Source: Callaeas wilsoni (Eukaryota; Chordata; Aves; Passeriformes; Callaeidae). Taken from it: a DNA stretch of 64,000 nt. The number at the start of each line of letters is the position of its first letter. Position 1 is the first letter of the stretch. Of the stretch, positions 24,154-37,274 are shown piece by piece. The stretch is from assembly GCA_013398955.1 (NCBI GenBank), contig VWPU01000905.1:310001-374000 (forward strand), written 5' to 3'. The translations under genes were made by a program, and so were the position numbers. The notes beneath the pieces were generated by a model. It did not search any database. It saw nothing but the letters and a program-made list of their open reading frames with translations, and was not told the origin of the DNA.

Positions 24154-26695
24154 CGGGGAGACTTTCAGAGCTAAAAATGGAAGCATGCATCTCACATAAG
24201 CCGAAGCTGCACCATTTCATGCCTGTGCCTGTCTTGCACCAAAAGAGGCTCCTAAGAGTCCAGTCATTTTTGTGTCAAAGCGCATTTCCGTGGCTTTACC
24301 TTTATATTCACCTCTCAGAGAGTCCTAAACATCTTTGCCAGGCAACCTCTGCCATCTGGGGAGAGGTGTGTCCACTGCTATGCCATCTTTAAGGAGAGGT
24401 GCTGCAATGTGTTTCCATATTCATCAGCATCAATCAATATGTCATCTACTGCTTATTTTATTTACTGTATTCAAGAGGCCCAAGATATCATTCTTTTCAA
24501 AGAAAACAAACAACTATGTCTTAAGTGAACCAGTGAAGGCCATGGCATTCTATTATCCAAAGCAAATACACTTGGAAAAAAAGACATGGTACAACAAAAA
24601 TACAGGAAATAAAAGATGCGGATTTCTAAACAAAGTAGCCTGACTGAACAAACCAACCTGACTAAGCAGATGCATAATGCATAAGCTAAAACTTAAGTAA
24701 TAAGTAAGAGAAGGGCAGAAAAAGTCAATCTTAGCTTTCCTGTTCTCATTATCCACTTCTATGATAGTTTGAAGATTTCTGAATGAAGAAGGAAAATGAA
24801 AACTTAGCTGTTTCAGACATAACAGTACTGATTTTTCATTAAGATGCATCATTTCTTGATAAGGTCACACTCCCCCCTTCCTCTTTGTGTTTCAAGATTT
24901 CTTCTTTCCTCTCCCTGCTGAATTTATGATAACAATTAAGAGAAATTCTGAAATCTTTGCTTTTTATTTTTTTAATTTTTTTTCTCATTTCTTAGAATGT
25001 CTTTTTTGCTCCAGTCATTTCAACTAGTATCATAATTGCTGGTTGCATTTAAGAGAGCTGTCACAAAGTATTTATGACTTAATAAACATAAAACAGAACT
25101 TTTTTAATTCCACAATGAATTGTGTAGCACATGTAGAGCCTTTTTTTAAAAGTAAATTGCTTTCTAGATAAATTGCTTGCTCTCTAATGGAGTCTTTCAT
25201 AATATAACAAAAAAGAAAGCCTAAAAGATGGCTTATCCTGCTTTAAATCCTGTACTCTAGGCCTCCATTTGGAACCCCTTTGAAAAGTCAAGAGTGGTTT
25301 CTGGCCCGTACACAAATCCTACTACATATTGCAAGCAATTTTTGAGTCTCAAACCATCTACAGAAAACAACAAGAAAATGTGCCATTACTACATTTCCAT
25401 TTGATTTTTTCTGAGCTGATTTCTTTGGATTCTGTGGGACCCTGCCTTGCTTGAAAATTTTTGGGTGGCAGTAACACTAACCTGTGAGCAGAGAAAAGAG
25501 GAAATTCTGATTTCTTCATATTTTCATTTCTCTCAGTCTTCTCATCTATTCAGCACAAAGGAAGCAGAGCATGCTTTTCAGGTCCATTATCATTCAGATT
25601 GCATAAAGTTAAAGAGCAGAATCATCTTTCCTTATTCCTTCCCCAGCATGCTGCTACAAGGACATGGTTTAGTCCAAAACACTGTTGATGCTGAGTTTTG
25701 TGCTGAATGAGACTCCTAGGAGTAATTAGTATTCCAACAGGTCTACTATTTTATTACTGTTACATTTAACATACGGTTACTGCTACTGCATGTGGAACTC
25801 TATAGCTTCAGGAACCAATTCAGTGAGACCTCAACTTGAACTGAGACATCACTAATTGCAGATTAATTAAGTTATTTAAGGCCCTGCTGTGTAATGCTGA
25901 TGCGAGACTGAGCTGGCTGTTCTGGCACTTTTGTGAAAAAAATTAAGGGGCTTGTAAAAATGCAGAACTTTACAACAAATTAAATGAGAGATTCTAAAAA
26001 GAGAATTCCAAGGTTTTAAGCTGATATTGTTTGGATTATAATTTTGTTGCAATGCAATTTTGTATTAGTTCCAGTTTAAAACCAAATTCTATAGTGATGT
26101 GTGCTGTTATAAAGCAGTATCGTTAGTCTATATCTCAAACAAACCCTTGGTATATTTGTTGAGAATTATTCATGGCTTTGGTTCACATGCAATCATTCTT
26201 CAGCCTTGTACAGGGTCATCTAGGTCCTCCTGTGTGTGATGAGAATCCAGTAAACCTTTGAATTTACACAAATTTTATGGCATTTTTAAAGAACTTTGGT
26301 AAAAAAATTTGGTTAGATGTTTTTAGTGTTCTGAGTATTGCTTTGACTAAATAGAGTTTTTTGTTTGAGGAAGCCAACCAAAATATAGGGTAGGTGCCAT
26401 CAATCAGGGAAGAAGTGACCCAGGAAATCAGTGAAAGAAATGTCAGTAATTTTATTTGGCCCAAGATTTCAGTTTTATAATGTTTTTTGGCATTTAATTC
26501 TGTAAGTTAAAAAAAAGAAAAACTTTAATTTTTTTTGTCAGTAAAAAATAAATTCTAGTAGGTTTCTGGGAGGGCATATTTTAATTTTGGGAAATTATAA
26601 TTCATAATTATATGACTTGTAACAATATATATCCAACTGCATATTTTTCTTAATATGCTATAAGGCATTTAATGTATTAAACATGCGTGAGCAAT
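24154..26695. other. AT-rich unique noncoding DNA
   Basis: I see no recognisable gene or transposon. Overlapping short open frames at 24.3-24.9 kb have no family features. Confidence 0.5.
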
Positions 26696-27472
26696 TGTCT
26701 CATGGGTTGGGTGCAAAGGGTTGTATTAAATGGGGTTACATGAGTCTGGTGACTGATCACTAGTGTGGTTCTTCTGGGATCCATCTTAAAGCCAGTGCGC
26801 TTCAACATCTTCATAAATGACTTGGATGCAGGACTTGATGATGCTAAATTGGGAGGAGCAGAGAGGCCCTGAAGAGAGAACTTGAAAAGTTAGAGGGCTG
26901 GGTAATCACCAAGCATGTGAAGTTTAACAAAGGCAAATGTGGATTTTGCACCTGGGACAAGGCCGTACCCGAACCTACATACCGTGGATGTACGGACAGA
27001 CTGGGGAGTGAGATGCTGGAAAGCAGCACAGCAGAAAGGGACCTGGGGGTCCTGGTCAATAGCAAGGCTGAATCTGAGTCAGAAATGCTCTGGCAGCCAG
27101 GAGGGCCAACTGTGTCCTGGGGGGCATCAGGCACGGCATCGCCAGCCGGGTAAAGGACCTTTGTGGAAGCAGAGGGGTCGGCACTGATCTCTTCTCTGTG
27201 GTGACCAGTGACAGGACCCAAGGGAATGGCCTGAAGCTGTGGCAGGGGAGGTTCAGGTTGGATATCACGAAAAGATGCTTCACCCAGAGGGAGGTTGGGC
27301 CCTGGAACAGGCTCCCCAGGGAAGGGGTCCCATCACCAAGTCTGACAGAGCTCAAGAAGCATTTGGACAATGCTGTCAGACACGTGGTGTCTGGAGTGTG
27401 CTGGGTAGAGTCAGGAGCTAGACTTTGATAATACTTGTGGGCCCCTTCCAACACAGGATATTCTGTTATTAT
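26696..27472 (+). mobile_element. CR1 LINE fragment E (internally deleted, 3' end present)
   Basis: This plus-strand CR1 copy starts in the reverse-transcriptase region ('gtattaaatggggttacatg', the family's VNGVTS segment) and ends in a recognisable tail: 'acttgtgggccccttccaac' then 'ggatattctgttatta'. Compared with copy A it matches closely up to the GIRHSISS-equivalent 'gcacggcatcgccagccggg' (about 27,150). It then jumps to 'gcactgatctcttctctgtg' (about 27,182), which in A comes about 250 bases later. E therefore lacks an internal stretch that A keeps. Further small gaps occur near 26,840, where the FADD region should be. Confidence 0.92.
26800..27428 (+). pseudogene. CR1 reverse transcriptase, C-terminal remnant with gap
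   Basis: Two disconnected pieces of the CR1 ORF2 C-terminus are visible. The first (about 26,917-27,153) reads MKFNKGKCGF then, after a short disruption, LESSTAERDLGVLVNSKAE. The second (27,198-27,428), in a different frame, reads VTSDRTQGNGLKLWQGRF, WNRLPREGVPSPSLTELKKH and AVRHVVSGVCWVESGARL. The polymerase-core motif is absent: the sequence passes directly from 'FNIFINDLD'-like coding to the region after FADD. The connecting segment that copy A retains is deleted. It is non-functional. Confidence 0.88.
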
Positions 27473-28981
27473 ATTTCCCCCTCACCGATTTCAGTGGTAT
27501 AACTGTAAGTCTCGGATACTCATTATTGTGCATTTCAACAATTAAATTAATTAGATAATAATAATAATTTAAAAAACCCCGGCATACCAAAAAACCCCCC
27601 CAAGTTTGTGTTTTCATTTTCTTGTCCGCTGTTAATGTCATGACTCAGTTACTTTTTCAGTTGCTCATTGTTACAAACCATGTAATTTTTAAACAGCAAA
27701 AGAAGAAGAAGATAAAGAAAGAAGGAAAATAAAACAATGAAAGGATTAAAGTGGAAACAGGCAAAGAAATAAAACTTTCAAGCTTCTTTTTTTATGCCAC
27801 TGAGATTCAATTCCACTCTTTGTCTGTTTCTATTTGAGTCACATTAAAAATCACTTTTTCTTTAAGTACAGCTCTGAAAAACATCTTTTAAATAAAAAAA
27901 AATCTACCTGTAGTCACATTTCATATTGACTGTATTTCATTTCCAGTATTCTGTATTACAAAAGGCATTTGTATGAAAACCTTTCTTTGTTTCTGAAAAA
28001 TTAATATGCTTTAGCTTCTTTCTCTCACCTGAAATAATAATCCTTCCTTTGTGACCTCACTTTTCATTGTTGTGCTTTGATTGATGTCACAATCTGAGAT
28101 TCTGACTTCAGGTGGAAATAAACAGTAGAAAGAGAAGGAATAATACAGAACAAAAAGACTTAGAGTTTTCATCATCTTAGAATATTGTCAAGAACAATAT
28201 ACAGAAATGAGATTTTGAGCTGAATCAGGATAACCTTAAGAAATTACAGGAAAACCTTACTTGCATCTTTAATTTACATCTCTAATGTAAATCTGTAATT
28301 CAGATTCAGATTCAGCAATTCAGCCACTGTTCGAGATGCCATTTGGAGTTATCAATTTCAAGAAATAATGCCCCAATTCTAATATTCCTTATGGTACTTC
28401 ACCTATTTAACATCTGTTACTTTATGCAGCCTGTAGAAAATTCACTGCAAAAGAACAATTCTGTAGTGACTTGTAATCTCCAGTATAATATACTTTAATA
28501 GACCAATAATGCTCATTGTCTCATCCCAATTAATCACTAAAAGCATCATCTTTTACAATTGTCAGGTTTGAGACCTTACGTCTACACTGCTGTTAGATCA
28601 ATAAAAATAATGACTCATTTAGGCACCTATAGTAGGGTAGTGTGAGGGAAAGGCTGAGAAGAATTCATTCAGTTGTAGAAAATTATCCAGTAAAATACAA
28701 TGGGCTGAAATTAGACTTTCAATGACTTTGAATGCCTTTTTATGTAGTTTGCTTAATGTGCTTCAGCTTCATTTGATTATTTAAAGGAGATACCAGTTTT
28801 GAAACTTCTATGCTTCAAATATTAACAAGTATAAAGCTGTATATTTGTTTATATAATAAAATAAATAATATATAGTCTAATTATCACTTCTTGATAATTA
28901 ATGTCTATTTATATTTTTTAAATCCATAAATTACATAAAATATGTGTAGTGTAAATTAACTGCATATATCTAATTGTCTAA

Positions 28982-28994
28982 ATATATATATATA
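28982..28994. repeat. (AT)n microsatellite
   Basis: Six to seven AT units. Confidence 0.8.
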
Positions 28995-29350
28995 AACATC
29001 TTTATGTGCTGAGTTCTCTTTGGATGTTCATATAATTTCCTTTAAATATGAGCTTTCTTCCTGGTATGCTAGTATAGCTCAATTATGTTTAGTCGCTTAA
29101 GCAGGGGAATCTTTCCACTGAATAGCTTTTAGTTCTTTGAGAATCAGTATGATTGGGAAAATATATCTAACTTTGTAAGTGCTCCAGAACTGTAAGATAA
29201 GGGATACTTGAATAAGTAAAATAATGTGAACTGTGAGAACAAAATTTGGAAACTTAGAGAAAAACTGATGTGAATTTACAATTCCCTTTGGAAATTATTG
29301 CTTAAACTCTACAGAAGAATTGATTCATTTTGTAAAAGAATAAAAAAGAG

Positions 29351-29424
29351 CACCCCCAAAAAAAACTAACAAAAAAACCCACCACAAATCGCCCCCCTAA
29401 ACCCCCCCCAAACCCTCTCTCCCA
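29351..29424. repeat. A/C-rich low-complexity tract
   Basis: The plus strand alternates A runs and C runs (CCCCCAAAAAAAA, CCCCCCTAAACCCCCCCC). It is the same kind of sequence as the minus strand of 742-940. Confidence 0.85.
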
Positions 29425-32400
29425 GAAAATAAAAAATATGTGAGTATAACACATCTATGAAAAGTAGAAATTCTTTTTTTACCATGAGTAGGAGTATGTC
29501 AGAAAATGTCCCCAAACCATTAATGGTCAGCAAACAAAATGGATTTTAACAGAGAAAGGCAATTTTATTTACGTCACACGCACACACTTTTCTGCAGGAG
29601 GAATATATTTATCAAGAATCAGAAGTTGGAGCAGTAAAGATCAAAGACAATAAAGAGCCAAAGATAATAAAGCAAAACAGATCTTCCTGAAGCCACATGG
29701 TCATTGAACCAATGTATTTTCACATTCAAGAGAAGTCTACACAATTACAGTGAATAAACATGGACTCCTTATAAACAAAAGAATCTATCTCATTTGTTTA
29801 TTATCTTCTTTGTTGACTGTCCCACAAGGGGCAAAAAAAAAAGATCAAATCTCAATTGTTAGGAAATAAACACTAAATCAACACGAACAGTGCAGATATT
29901 TACATCTTGTTGAGACTGAATTACTTTACCAGCACCGAATTCTTTGTGTCTCCTCCACCTATGGTAAGATGGAAGGAGATTGCATTAAAGGGGAAAAAAA
30001 ATATCAAGTAATTATTTAGCACAGATAATACAAACCAGAATGCAGTAAGTTTTCTCAAGCTATTTTGTTTCCCAAGGGGGGAAAAAGAGAGAAAAGAGGC
30101 TTACTTTCAAATTCCACAGTTCTTATGCTCCATATGGTTTTTTTTTAAAACCAGGAACAAGTTGGTACTAACACTAAACTGTATTCAAAATTCAGTTCAC
30201 ATGTACCTGCAAAAGTAGATATCTTAATTTTCCTACTTTATTTCAGAATGCAGGACATAGTAATACAACAAATTCAGGTGTTAACTTCTCTGTTTTGTTG
30301 GTAGTGTATGGATGCATTTTGAAAAGACACCACAAATGATAGTGAAAATTTACTCTATGACCTTCTAAAAAAAACTACATTAATAACAATATCTGTCAAA
30401 TATCTGTCCATAAGTCTAGGGAAAAGAAAAAATTGACTTTATCAGAAGCTATTATTCTCTTTTCTGCAAGTGATATCTGAATAAAATAAACACCTTATGC
30501 CTGATGGTGTTTTAACAAGGAGGATATTAGTTACATTACACATAGACAAGCCTTGATATTTTAGTTCTCTTACAGAAACAATAATAATTAAAGTACTTAA
30601 TCAGCTCTAAACTAAGGTTAGAAGTAAATCATATTTTATCATGGAACAATAAAATTCTTTGGGGTTTTTTTTGCATCTCAAGACTGCTTTGGGCTGTTCA
30701 CTGCATTTCTGAATGATCGGGAGAGCTCACTATGTCTATATTACTACGGAGTAGTAATAAAGGTGGAGAGTGGTGGCACTACCACTGATTGAAAATGAAG
30801 CAAACAGTGCCAGCTCAACAGCTTGAGGGGCATTTCTGGAAACAGAACCTTGGAAGTGAAGGAAAGGCCAAACCAATTTTGGCCAAAGGATTGGGCTTAT
30901 TTTAAACTGGTCACTACTAGATTGTAAGCTAGTTAACTGTGACATGAGATATAATTGAGTTTATGCTTACAGTGGGAATTCTCTCTTTAAAGTGTCAAGG
31001 TGTGAGTTCTCTGTGTACTGATTTATAGCCAAAATTTCTGATAGTGACTACTGTGTTGCTTTCTCCATTGTCCAGTAAGTAAACACACTCTATACCCAGA
31101 ATTCATAGCCTCTAAAAAAAAAGTAAACAGATGAGAGTCTCTGTTTTGGTAGGATTTGTAATTAAATTTTAATTGAATTCATTAGGAAGCAATAATATTT
31201 TTATATCATAACTCAGATTTCTATCCTGAAACAGAGCAGATAAGTCAATTTGCTAGAGGATAGCACAGAATGCAGTTGTTATTCCCACTCTGTACTCAAA
31301 GAAGAACTTTGCAATGAGAAAGACATCACTAAAATAGTGGATCAGCACAGCGTTTTTTCTCTTGTTCTTTTGGGGGCCATACAGCTGAAATTCCAGTCCT
31401 TTGAACCTGTCTCTGCTTTGTAGCAAAGGAAATTTAACCCCCCTCTGTTCTTATGCCAGAAAAACATGGATGTGGAGAGACCAGAAAAATATTCTTTAAC
31501 TCAAACTAGGTATTGAGAGGAGGGGAAATTTTTACTCTCTTTCTGTAAGGAAATTGACCTGTCTTTACATGCAATCTACACCTAAATAAACTATTATCTA
31601 TTAATCATTTATTTTTATTTCCTATGCTGTTAGAGAAACTATAACATGCTATTTAAACAACCACTCCCTCCAACAATAATCTCACTGAAAAAATAATCTG
31701 AAATGGAAACATACTGATTTCAAATTTTATTGGAATCACTGGCTCCATCCTAAGAGGGGATTTATTCCTCTATAAAATTTTTCCTTTGAAGTTGACCTGA
31801 TATAACATGAGACATTCAACCTTCAAGAGACATTCATCATTCAAATTCCAAGATTTGCCCTTAATTGCCTCCTATGCCACGCCACCTTCTGATAAGTGTG
31901 TTAAAATTAATGGAATATGTAAGACCATCATAAACCACAAAGTACTACCCTCTCTGCAAACACCATTGTGTACAAAGAACTCTATGTCAGCAACCTGGTA
32001 TTATGTTTTACTGAGAAAAATGTATTTTTCTGTGGTCTAACTAACTGGTGTCCACATTGCAGGAAGGTGTGCACAGCAACAGTGTATGAGGTAAGCATGA
32101 GCAATGGCTCAGAGAAGAATCTGTCCAGTTAACTCCTGGAACAAGTCTAATTCCTTGGCATCTTGGATGCTCTCATGTATAAGGAAGTCATATGAAGTCT
32201 GAATAACAGAGTGGTTAAAATATATGTCAATTACTAGAGATAACTGGAATTATGTAGCTTACTGATTTTCTGGATAAACTTATGTTAGTTATTTTTTGAA
32301 ATGCATATAAATAGCAAACCCAGAAGACCATTGTCGACTTCAACCTTTTTTATAACAAGGTAATAAGCTTCTTTTTTAAAAACAACCCACAACACTGTTG

Positions 32401-35400
32401 TAACTAATACATTAAAATTTCTCTGAATAAGTCATACAAATATATCCTTCACATGATTAAGTTGTTGATAATACTTTATCTAAAATTCTAATGGTTCACC
32501 CATTATAACAAGGCAACAAGGATTTTTTACCCAATAAATTCTCCTTCATACTGTCCCATTTCCTATACTAGTGTTTTCTTCCATTGTTCAGACGTTCGAT
32601 TCAGTTGTATGATGAATTTACCCTGAATTTTAGAGGTAGGGGCAGAAGAAGTTCCTTCCCTGCCTGCCAGAAAAAACCCCCTTCTTTTTGGAACCCAAAA
32701 CCTGCATTTTTTAGTTATCCTTCAGAAAATAATTGTTGCTTACTCCAAATTTTGGCATGTATCTGCCCATTCAAGAAGAAACCTCATTTAATACCATATT
32801 TTCTTTTTATCAATAATTGTCTCTTATATTACTACTAGCAATAATAACAATGATTATTATTTCCTCTTATTAATATTACTTGGGCTTGAGCAAGAATAGA
32901 GGATCAGATACCTTAGACGATTCATAATACTACTGTCAAATCAGTTCATGTGGTAATTATGGGTGTGTCTAAGCTTTTGGGACTCACAAATTGCTCCTTA
33001 AACACTGAGGAATTAAGTACCCCCTTTATAGATGTAAATGATCATGACTCCTTCTCTTAGATCCTGACTGGTCTTCACTTCTGATCTTATTGCAATTTTG
33101 CTGAAATCACTGTTTTCATTTATACTTATGACACTAAGTTTACTTTTCATAATACAGAAGCTTCCCTAAGAAAGAGCAAAACAAGACTGTATTCTGTTTT
33201 TCAATAGAATTAGAAATAAAGAAAGGATAATAAAATCTTTGAGCATTAAGCACTTATCTAAGAGGCTTTTTATTAATGAATGAGTAAATAATAACAATTT
33301 TTTTCCAAGATCATTAGTTTACATAGGAGAAGAAAAGATGAAGACTCTATTAATTTAGCGAATTTAATGATTACACAATAAGAGACTAAAGAAAATTACT
33401 TCAGATTAGAAATCTAATTCTATTTTTGATTGTTTATGTTTTACAGACTTCAGGTCATTGTAGGCATGTCATAATTTTCATTTTTACAGGTACAGCTTGA
33501 GACTAAATGAAAAGGAAAAAACCTCACTGAGCAGGAAATCTAACACTAGAGCCTAGCTAACTGCTTTGATATTTGCAGATCTTAAGGACTTCTAACAATA
33601 CTGTTAGGTAATATTGTAATATCAATCAGGGTTGGAAACAATACTACATATGGGGATCTTTAGAACCTTTCAATTTTGCCAAAGTTTTTTCAGGCTTTTT
33701 TGAAAATTACTTGTTGCAATTCTTTGAAATTCACTGGACTGTATTCCTGTCTACAGCCCCTAAGGAGCCTTCCACTTTGACTGCACTTTGTCTAATCTGT
33801 TTTCATGACAGAATAATTTTTTTTTTCATTCCGTAATATGAAATCCATTTAAATTTCAAGTAATACTCTGATCTACTCAGCTTGTTTGCTTATTGGCTAT
33901 GGCTTCATATATCCAGTATATTGTGGTATAAAACCAGGAAAACCATAGTTCTGATAATTTTTCACTGTCAACATCACTGGTTTAGACAGTTGTGTTGGAC
34001 TAAGTTATCAAGTAATGTCATCAGAAAATATGAACCACATGGAAGCAAAATCTTGATTTAGGTATCTCTACATACATTTACTACATTCAATGATGAATAT
34101 TAGCTACTTTATTAAAGAGTAGCCAAAAAGTGGGTACTATCAAATTTCTCTACTTTCTAAATGTGAATGAATTATTTTTATCCATATTTCCTTTTGTCTT
34201 CTTTTTCCTTTTATCTTCTCTCGTCACTTCCTTTGCATCCTGTTTCAATGTCTTTTTCCTTTTCTTTTGTTCTTCCCATTTAGATGTTTCTGCCTGCATA
34301 TCTCTCCCTGTCTTGCATTCCCCAGAATAATTTTTTCTAAAAAAATTCTAGCTTTTTTTTAACCTAAGATGGGCATAATTCATATCAACCATGTCTTCTC
34401 TTTCTCGAAAAGTAACAGTTTTATGTCTCTGCTTTGCCTTTTCAGATCCTAAACTTTTTTGAATAGGGCCCATCTTTTAAACTGCAAGAGATTACTCAAC
34501 AGTGTATCGATCCCAGCAGGAGCCTTTAGACACTAAAGAAATATAAATAATTACAAAGCATTGACATATGCCTGATCTCCAGCAGCTGTGAGCTCTGTAG
34601 CAAGAGTGTGATGGTCCTGCTCTTCCACTTGTTACCTCTCCAATCCCACTGGCCAGTCTGCAGTAGGACATAACATTTCTGGACTTGGCTCTTCCTCCTA
34701 TGCCAGCAGTAGTTGTCAGGCAGTTTCCACAAGATTTGAAGCACAGCTGGGCAAGGACTGCAGACCAGCACATCCAGCAGCTCTGCAGATTTCCCATGCG
34801 CAGCTCGTCTGTGCATGATTGTCAGATATGAGTAGAAAAGTGATTTTTGTTTGTCAGCGTTATCATTCTATGAGACATTGACAGTTTGATTTTGAAATTA
34901 AATGTAGCACAGACTAGCTTCAATATATGGCTCTTTAGCTGTTATTTTTGGGTCTTTAAGTATTGGCAAAGCGTATACTACGCATGAACCTTGACTCCTG
35001 TCTTCAAAATGCAAAAGACATGTTTAATCTTTTAATTCCTAGATTTCACGAGTTTTGAGCTGAAAAGCGTTTTAACTTAGCATCAAAAGCTAATTATTTA
35101 GGTGTTTTCACTTTAACCCTTTCACATGAATGACCTGAAAATAAAGGCCAACTCATGAAATTATACACAGGGAATCAAAACAACTAAACTAAAGTTTTTA
35201 TCCAAAGAGCTAAACAGTAAGTCTTCTGTAATAGCAGTAGCAGAAATTGTGATGTTAGGAGCATTTGTGAACTATAACATTTATCTTCAGGCGTGAAAGT
35301 AGTACAATGCAACACTGTACTATACCTAAAACCAACTTTACTTTCCAAATTCATAATTTACTTTCCCTGATATAGACATTAAGCGTTTAGCATGTATAGC

Positions 35401-36478
35401 TAATAGGTATGAGGCATATCTCAATACAAGTGCAAAAGTAAATGCGTGATAAAAATAGGTGGTATAAAAGTGTATGTATTTCTGTGGACATCTGAGGTAC
35501 AATGTTGTTAGTAAAAGTATTTAAGTTATATCTAATATTTATCTATGGTAGATATAAAACCAGATCATTATTTATAAATGGAAGTGTAACCCATGATAAT
35601 AAACAAATAAATTGCATATTTATGAAGTATAACTTAATCTGATTAATATTATTTCACAGGCACAGCTTTTGAAAAATATCTTAGATCTAAACTCAAACTA
35701 CACAGTCCTGGAAGTAAAGGCTCAGCTTAGATTTTGCACTTTTATTTATTTTGTTTCCAGTAATTTATAAATGCAGCTTATACACTGACTGCTGCTTTTT
35801 ATTACAAAAGAAGAAGGAGAAAAGCAGAAATACGGTACTGAAATGAATTTACAGATCTGTATTTTGTTGGAAACTGGATGCCACCAAGTAGATTGTTTTT
35901 TCCTCAGAAGTGCTTCAGATTTCACTAGGGAACTATTCTTAGCAACAGAGCCCTTGAGGTTTGAACTCAGATATTAAAAATCAGTAGTCTTTTATAGAAA
36001 TGTTACCCAAGAATCTTCAAAATCCCAGCAGCTTAAAAACAAATAAATTTTGTTCTCTCTTCTAACAGATTTAAACTTTATCCACAAAATTATGGTTCTT
36101 TTCTTTTCATAGTTATCAGTCACTTATTATTTATCCATTAAAAGTGAGACTGAATCTTCTCATTTTATCTTTGGGAGTTTAAGCCATGCAATATAGTATG
36201 ATGTTGTATATTAAAATAAAATCCAAATTAGAAAAAACAGCTTTTAAGGATAATTCCAGAGAGGTCATTAGAACCCTTAGTAACCAAAGTCTTACAGAAT
36301 GTTTATTATACAAATTAATTTTCTTTGTTGGGAAGTCTGAAAGATTGTTTTATTTTTAACTCTATGTTATGTGGAGACACAATAATTTTCAGTTTATCTA
36401 GGTTTATGACTGGTAAACTGAAGAATAGCTATCCAATAAAATTACATGAACGATATTATTAAAACATTCCCATAATAT

Positions 36479-36542
36479 AAAATCATATAATCATTTAAGT
36501 TGGAAATTGCCTCTAAGACCTACAACTCGATGTTAAATATTT
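36479..36542 (-). mobile_element. CR1 LINE 3' tail F
   Basis: On the plus strand this reads 'aatcatataatcatttaagt', 'tggaaattgcctctaagacc', 'acaactcgatgttaaa'. It is the reverse complement of a CR1 terminus of the kind 'ggttggactcgatgatctta..ttccaacctaaatgattctatgatt'. Only the last 60 or so bases of the element are present. The wording is nearest to the tail of copy G. Confidence 0.8.
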
Positions 36543-37274
36543 TAAGCTTTTTGCATTTGTATTTCCTTTCAAGAGTCTTCTGCTTTTTTCAGTTGCGCAA
36601 AAGTTGTATTAAAAGAATGAATAAAGAAGAGATTACGATTTCTAGAAATACAGAATTTTTTTTTTGTAAATTTGTCTAGGAGAAATAGCAATTTTTCATT
36701 AGATCAAACACATGAAAGTATTGACTGAAAAATGCTCTGTCGTAAATAAAATCGTCTTCTGTTTTAACGTTTAGTAACAAACACAGTTGCGGAGTTCGGT
36801 GTTGATATGTTGTTTTATATTCTGGAGACTCTGCTAATATATTTAATTTTTAGGTTTCTGTCAGACTATGGTCGCATTTTATGAGATAAAAATCAACAAA
36901 AATAGAAAATTTGTCCATACCTTAGCTGCTTATATGTGCATGACAGAAGTACAAATATATGGAAAAGTATCAGAAATATCTCCTTTTGCTACCACAAAAT
37001 GAATCTTGACTAAAGATAAAGTTGAAAACAGAAGATCTGTAAAAGAGATTGAAGTGAAAGATAACCCATAAAGTGCAGACAAACCCATTCAAAATTAGTT
37101 ACCACGAAGACAACTGTCAATCCTGTTGCATGACAGAGTGAAAATGAGAAAGGAGCTTTGTCACAGCTACAATCCCTGTGAACATATCAGTATGGCTGGG
37201 AACGTTCTCTAGTATCTCTGGCATAGAGTAAATAGGAAAGAAATGAAGGGATATCCTTTCTCCTCTTGCAGATA
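36543..37274. other. AT-rich unique noncoding DNA
   Basis: Nothing was recognised between the CR1 tail F and copy G. Confidence 0.5.

Larger units (their letters stand above)
27473..36478. other. AT-rich unique noncoding DNA
   Basis: No gene was recognised over 9 kb. Visible items are an A/C-rich tract at 27,570-27,603, an 8-bp inverted repeat at 28,272-28,292, an AT run at 28,982-28,994, an A/C tract at 29,351-29,424, a pair of adjacent palindromes at 30,739-30,786, and a somewhat GC-richer unassigned patch at 34,490-34,816. Confidence 0.5.

Noticed and set aside
23635..24195. Longest open frame in the window (186 codons, minus strand) as a gene
   Set aside because: It lies in GC-rich DNA where stop codons are rare, has Gly/Ala/Ser-rich content, and shows no recognisable motif or splice structure.
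26844..27454. Minus-strand open frames of 125 and 132 codons opposite CR1 copy E
   Set aside because: They are antisense shadows of CR1. The sense strand carries the recognisable RT segments.
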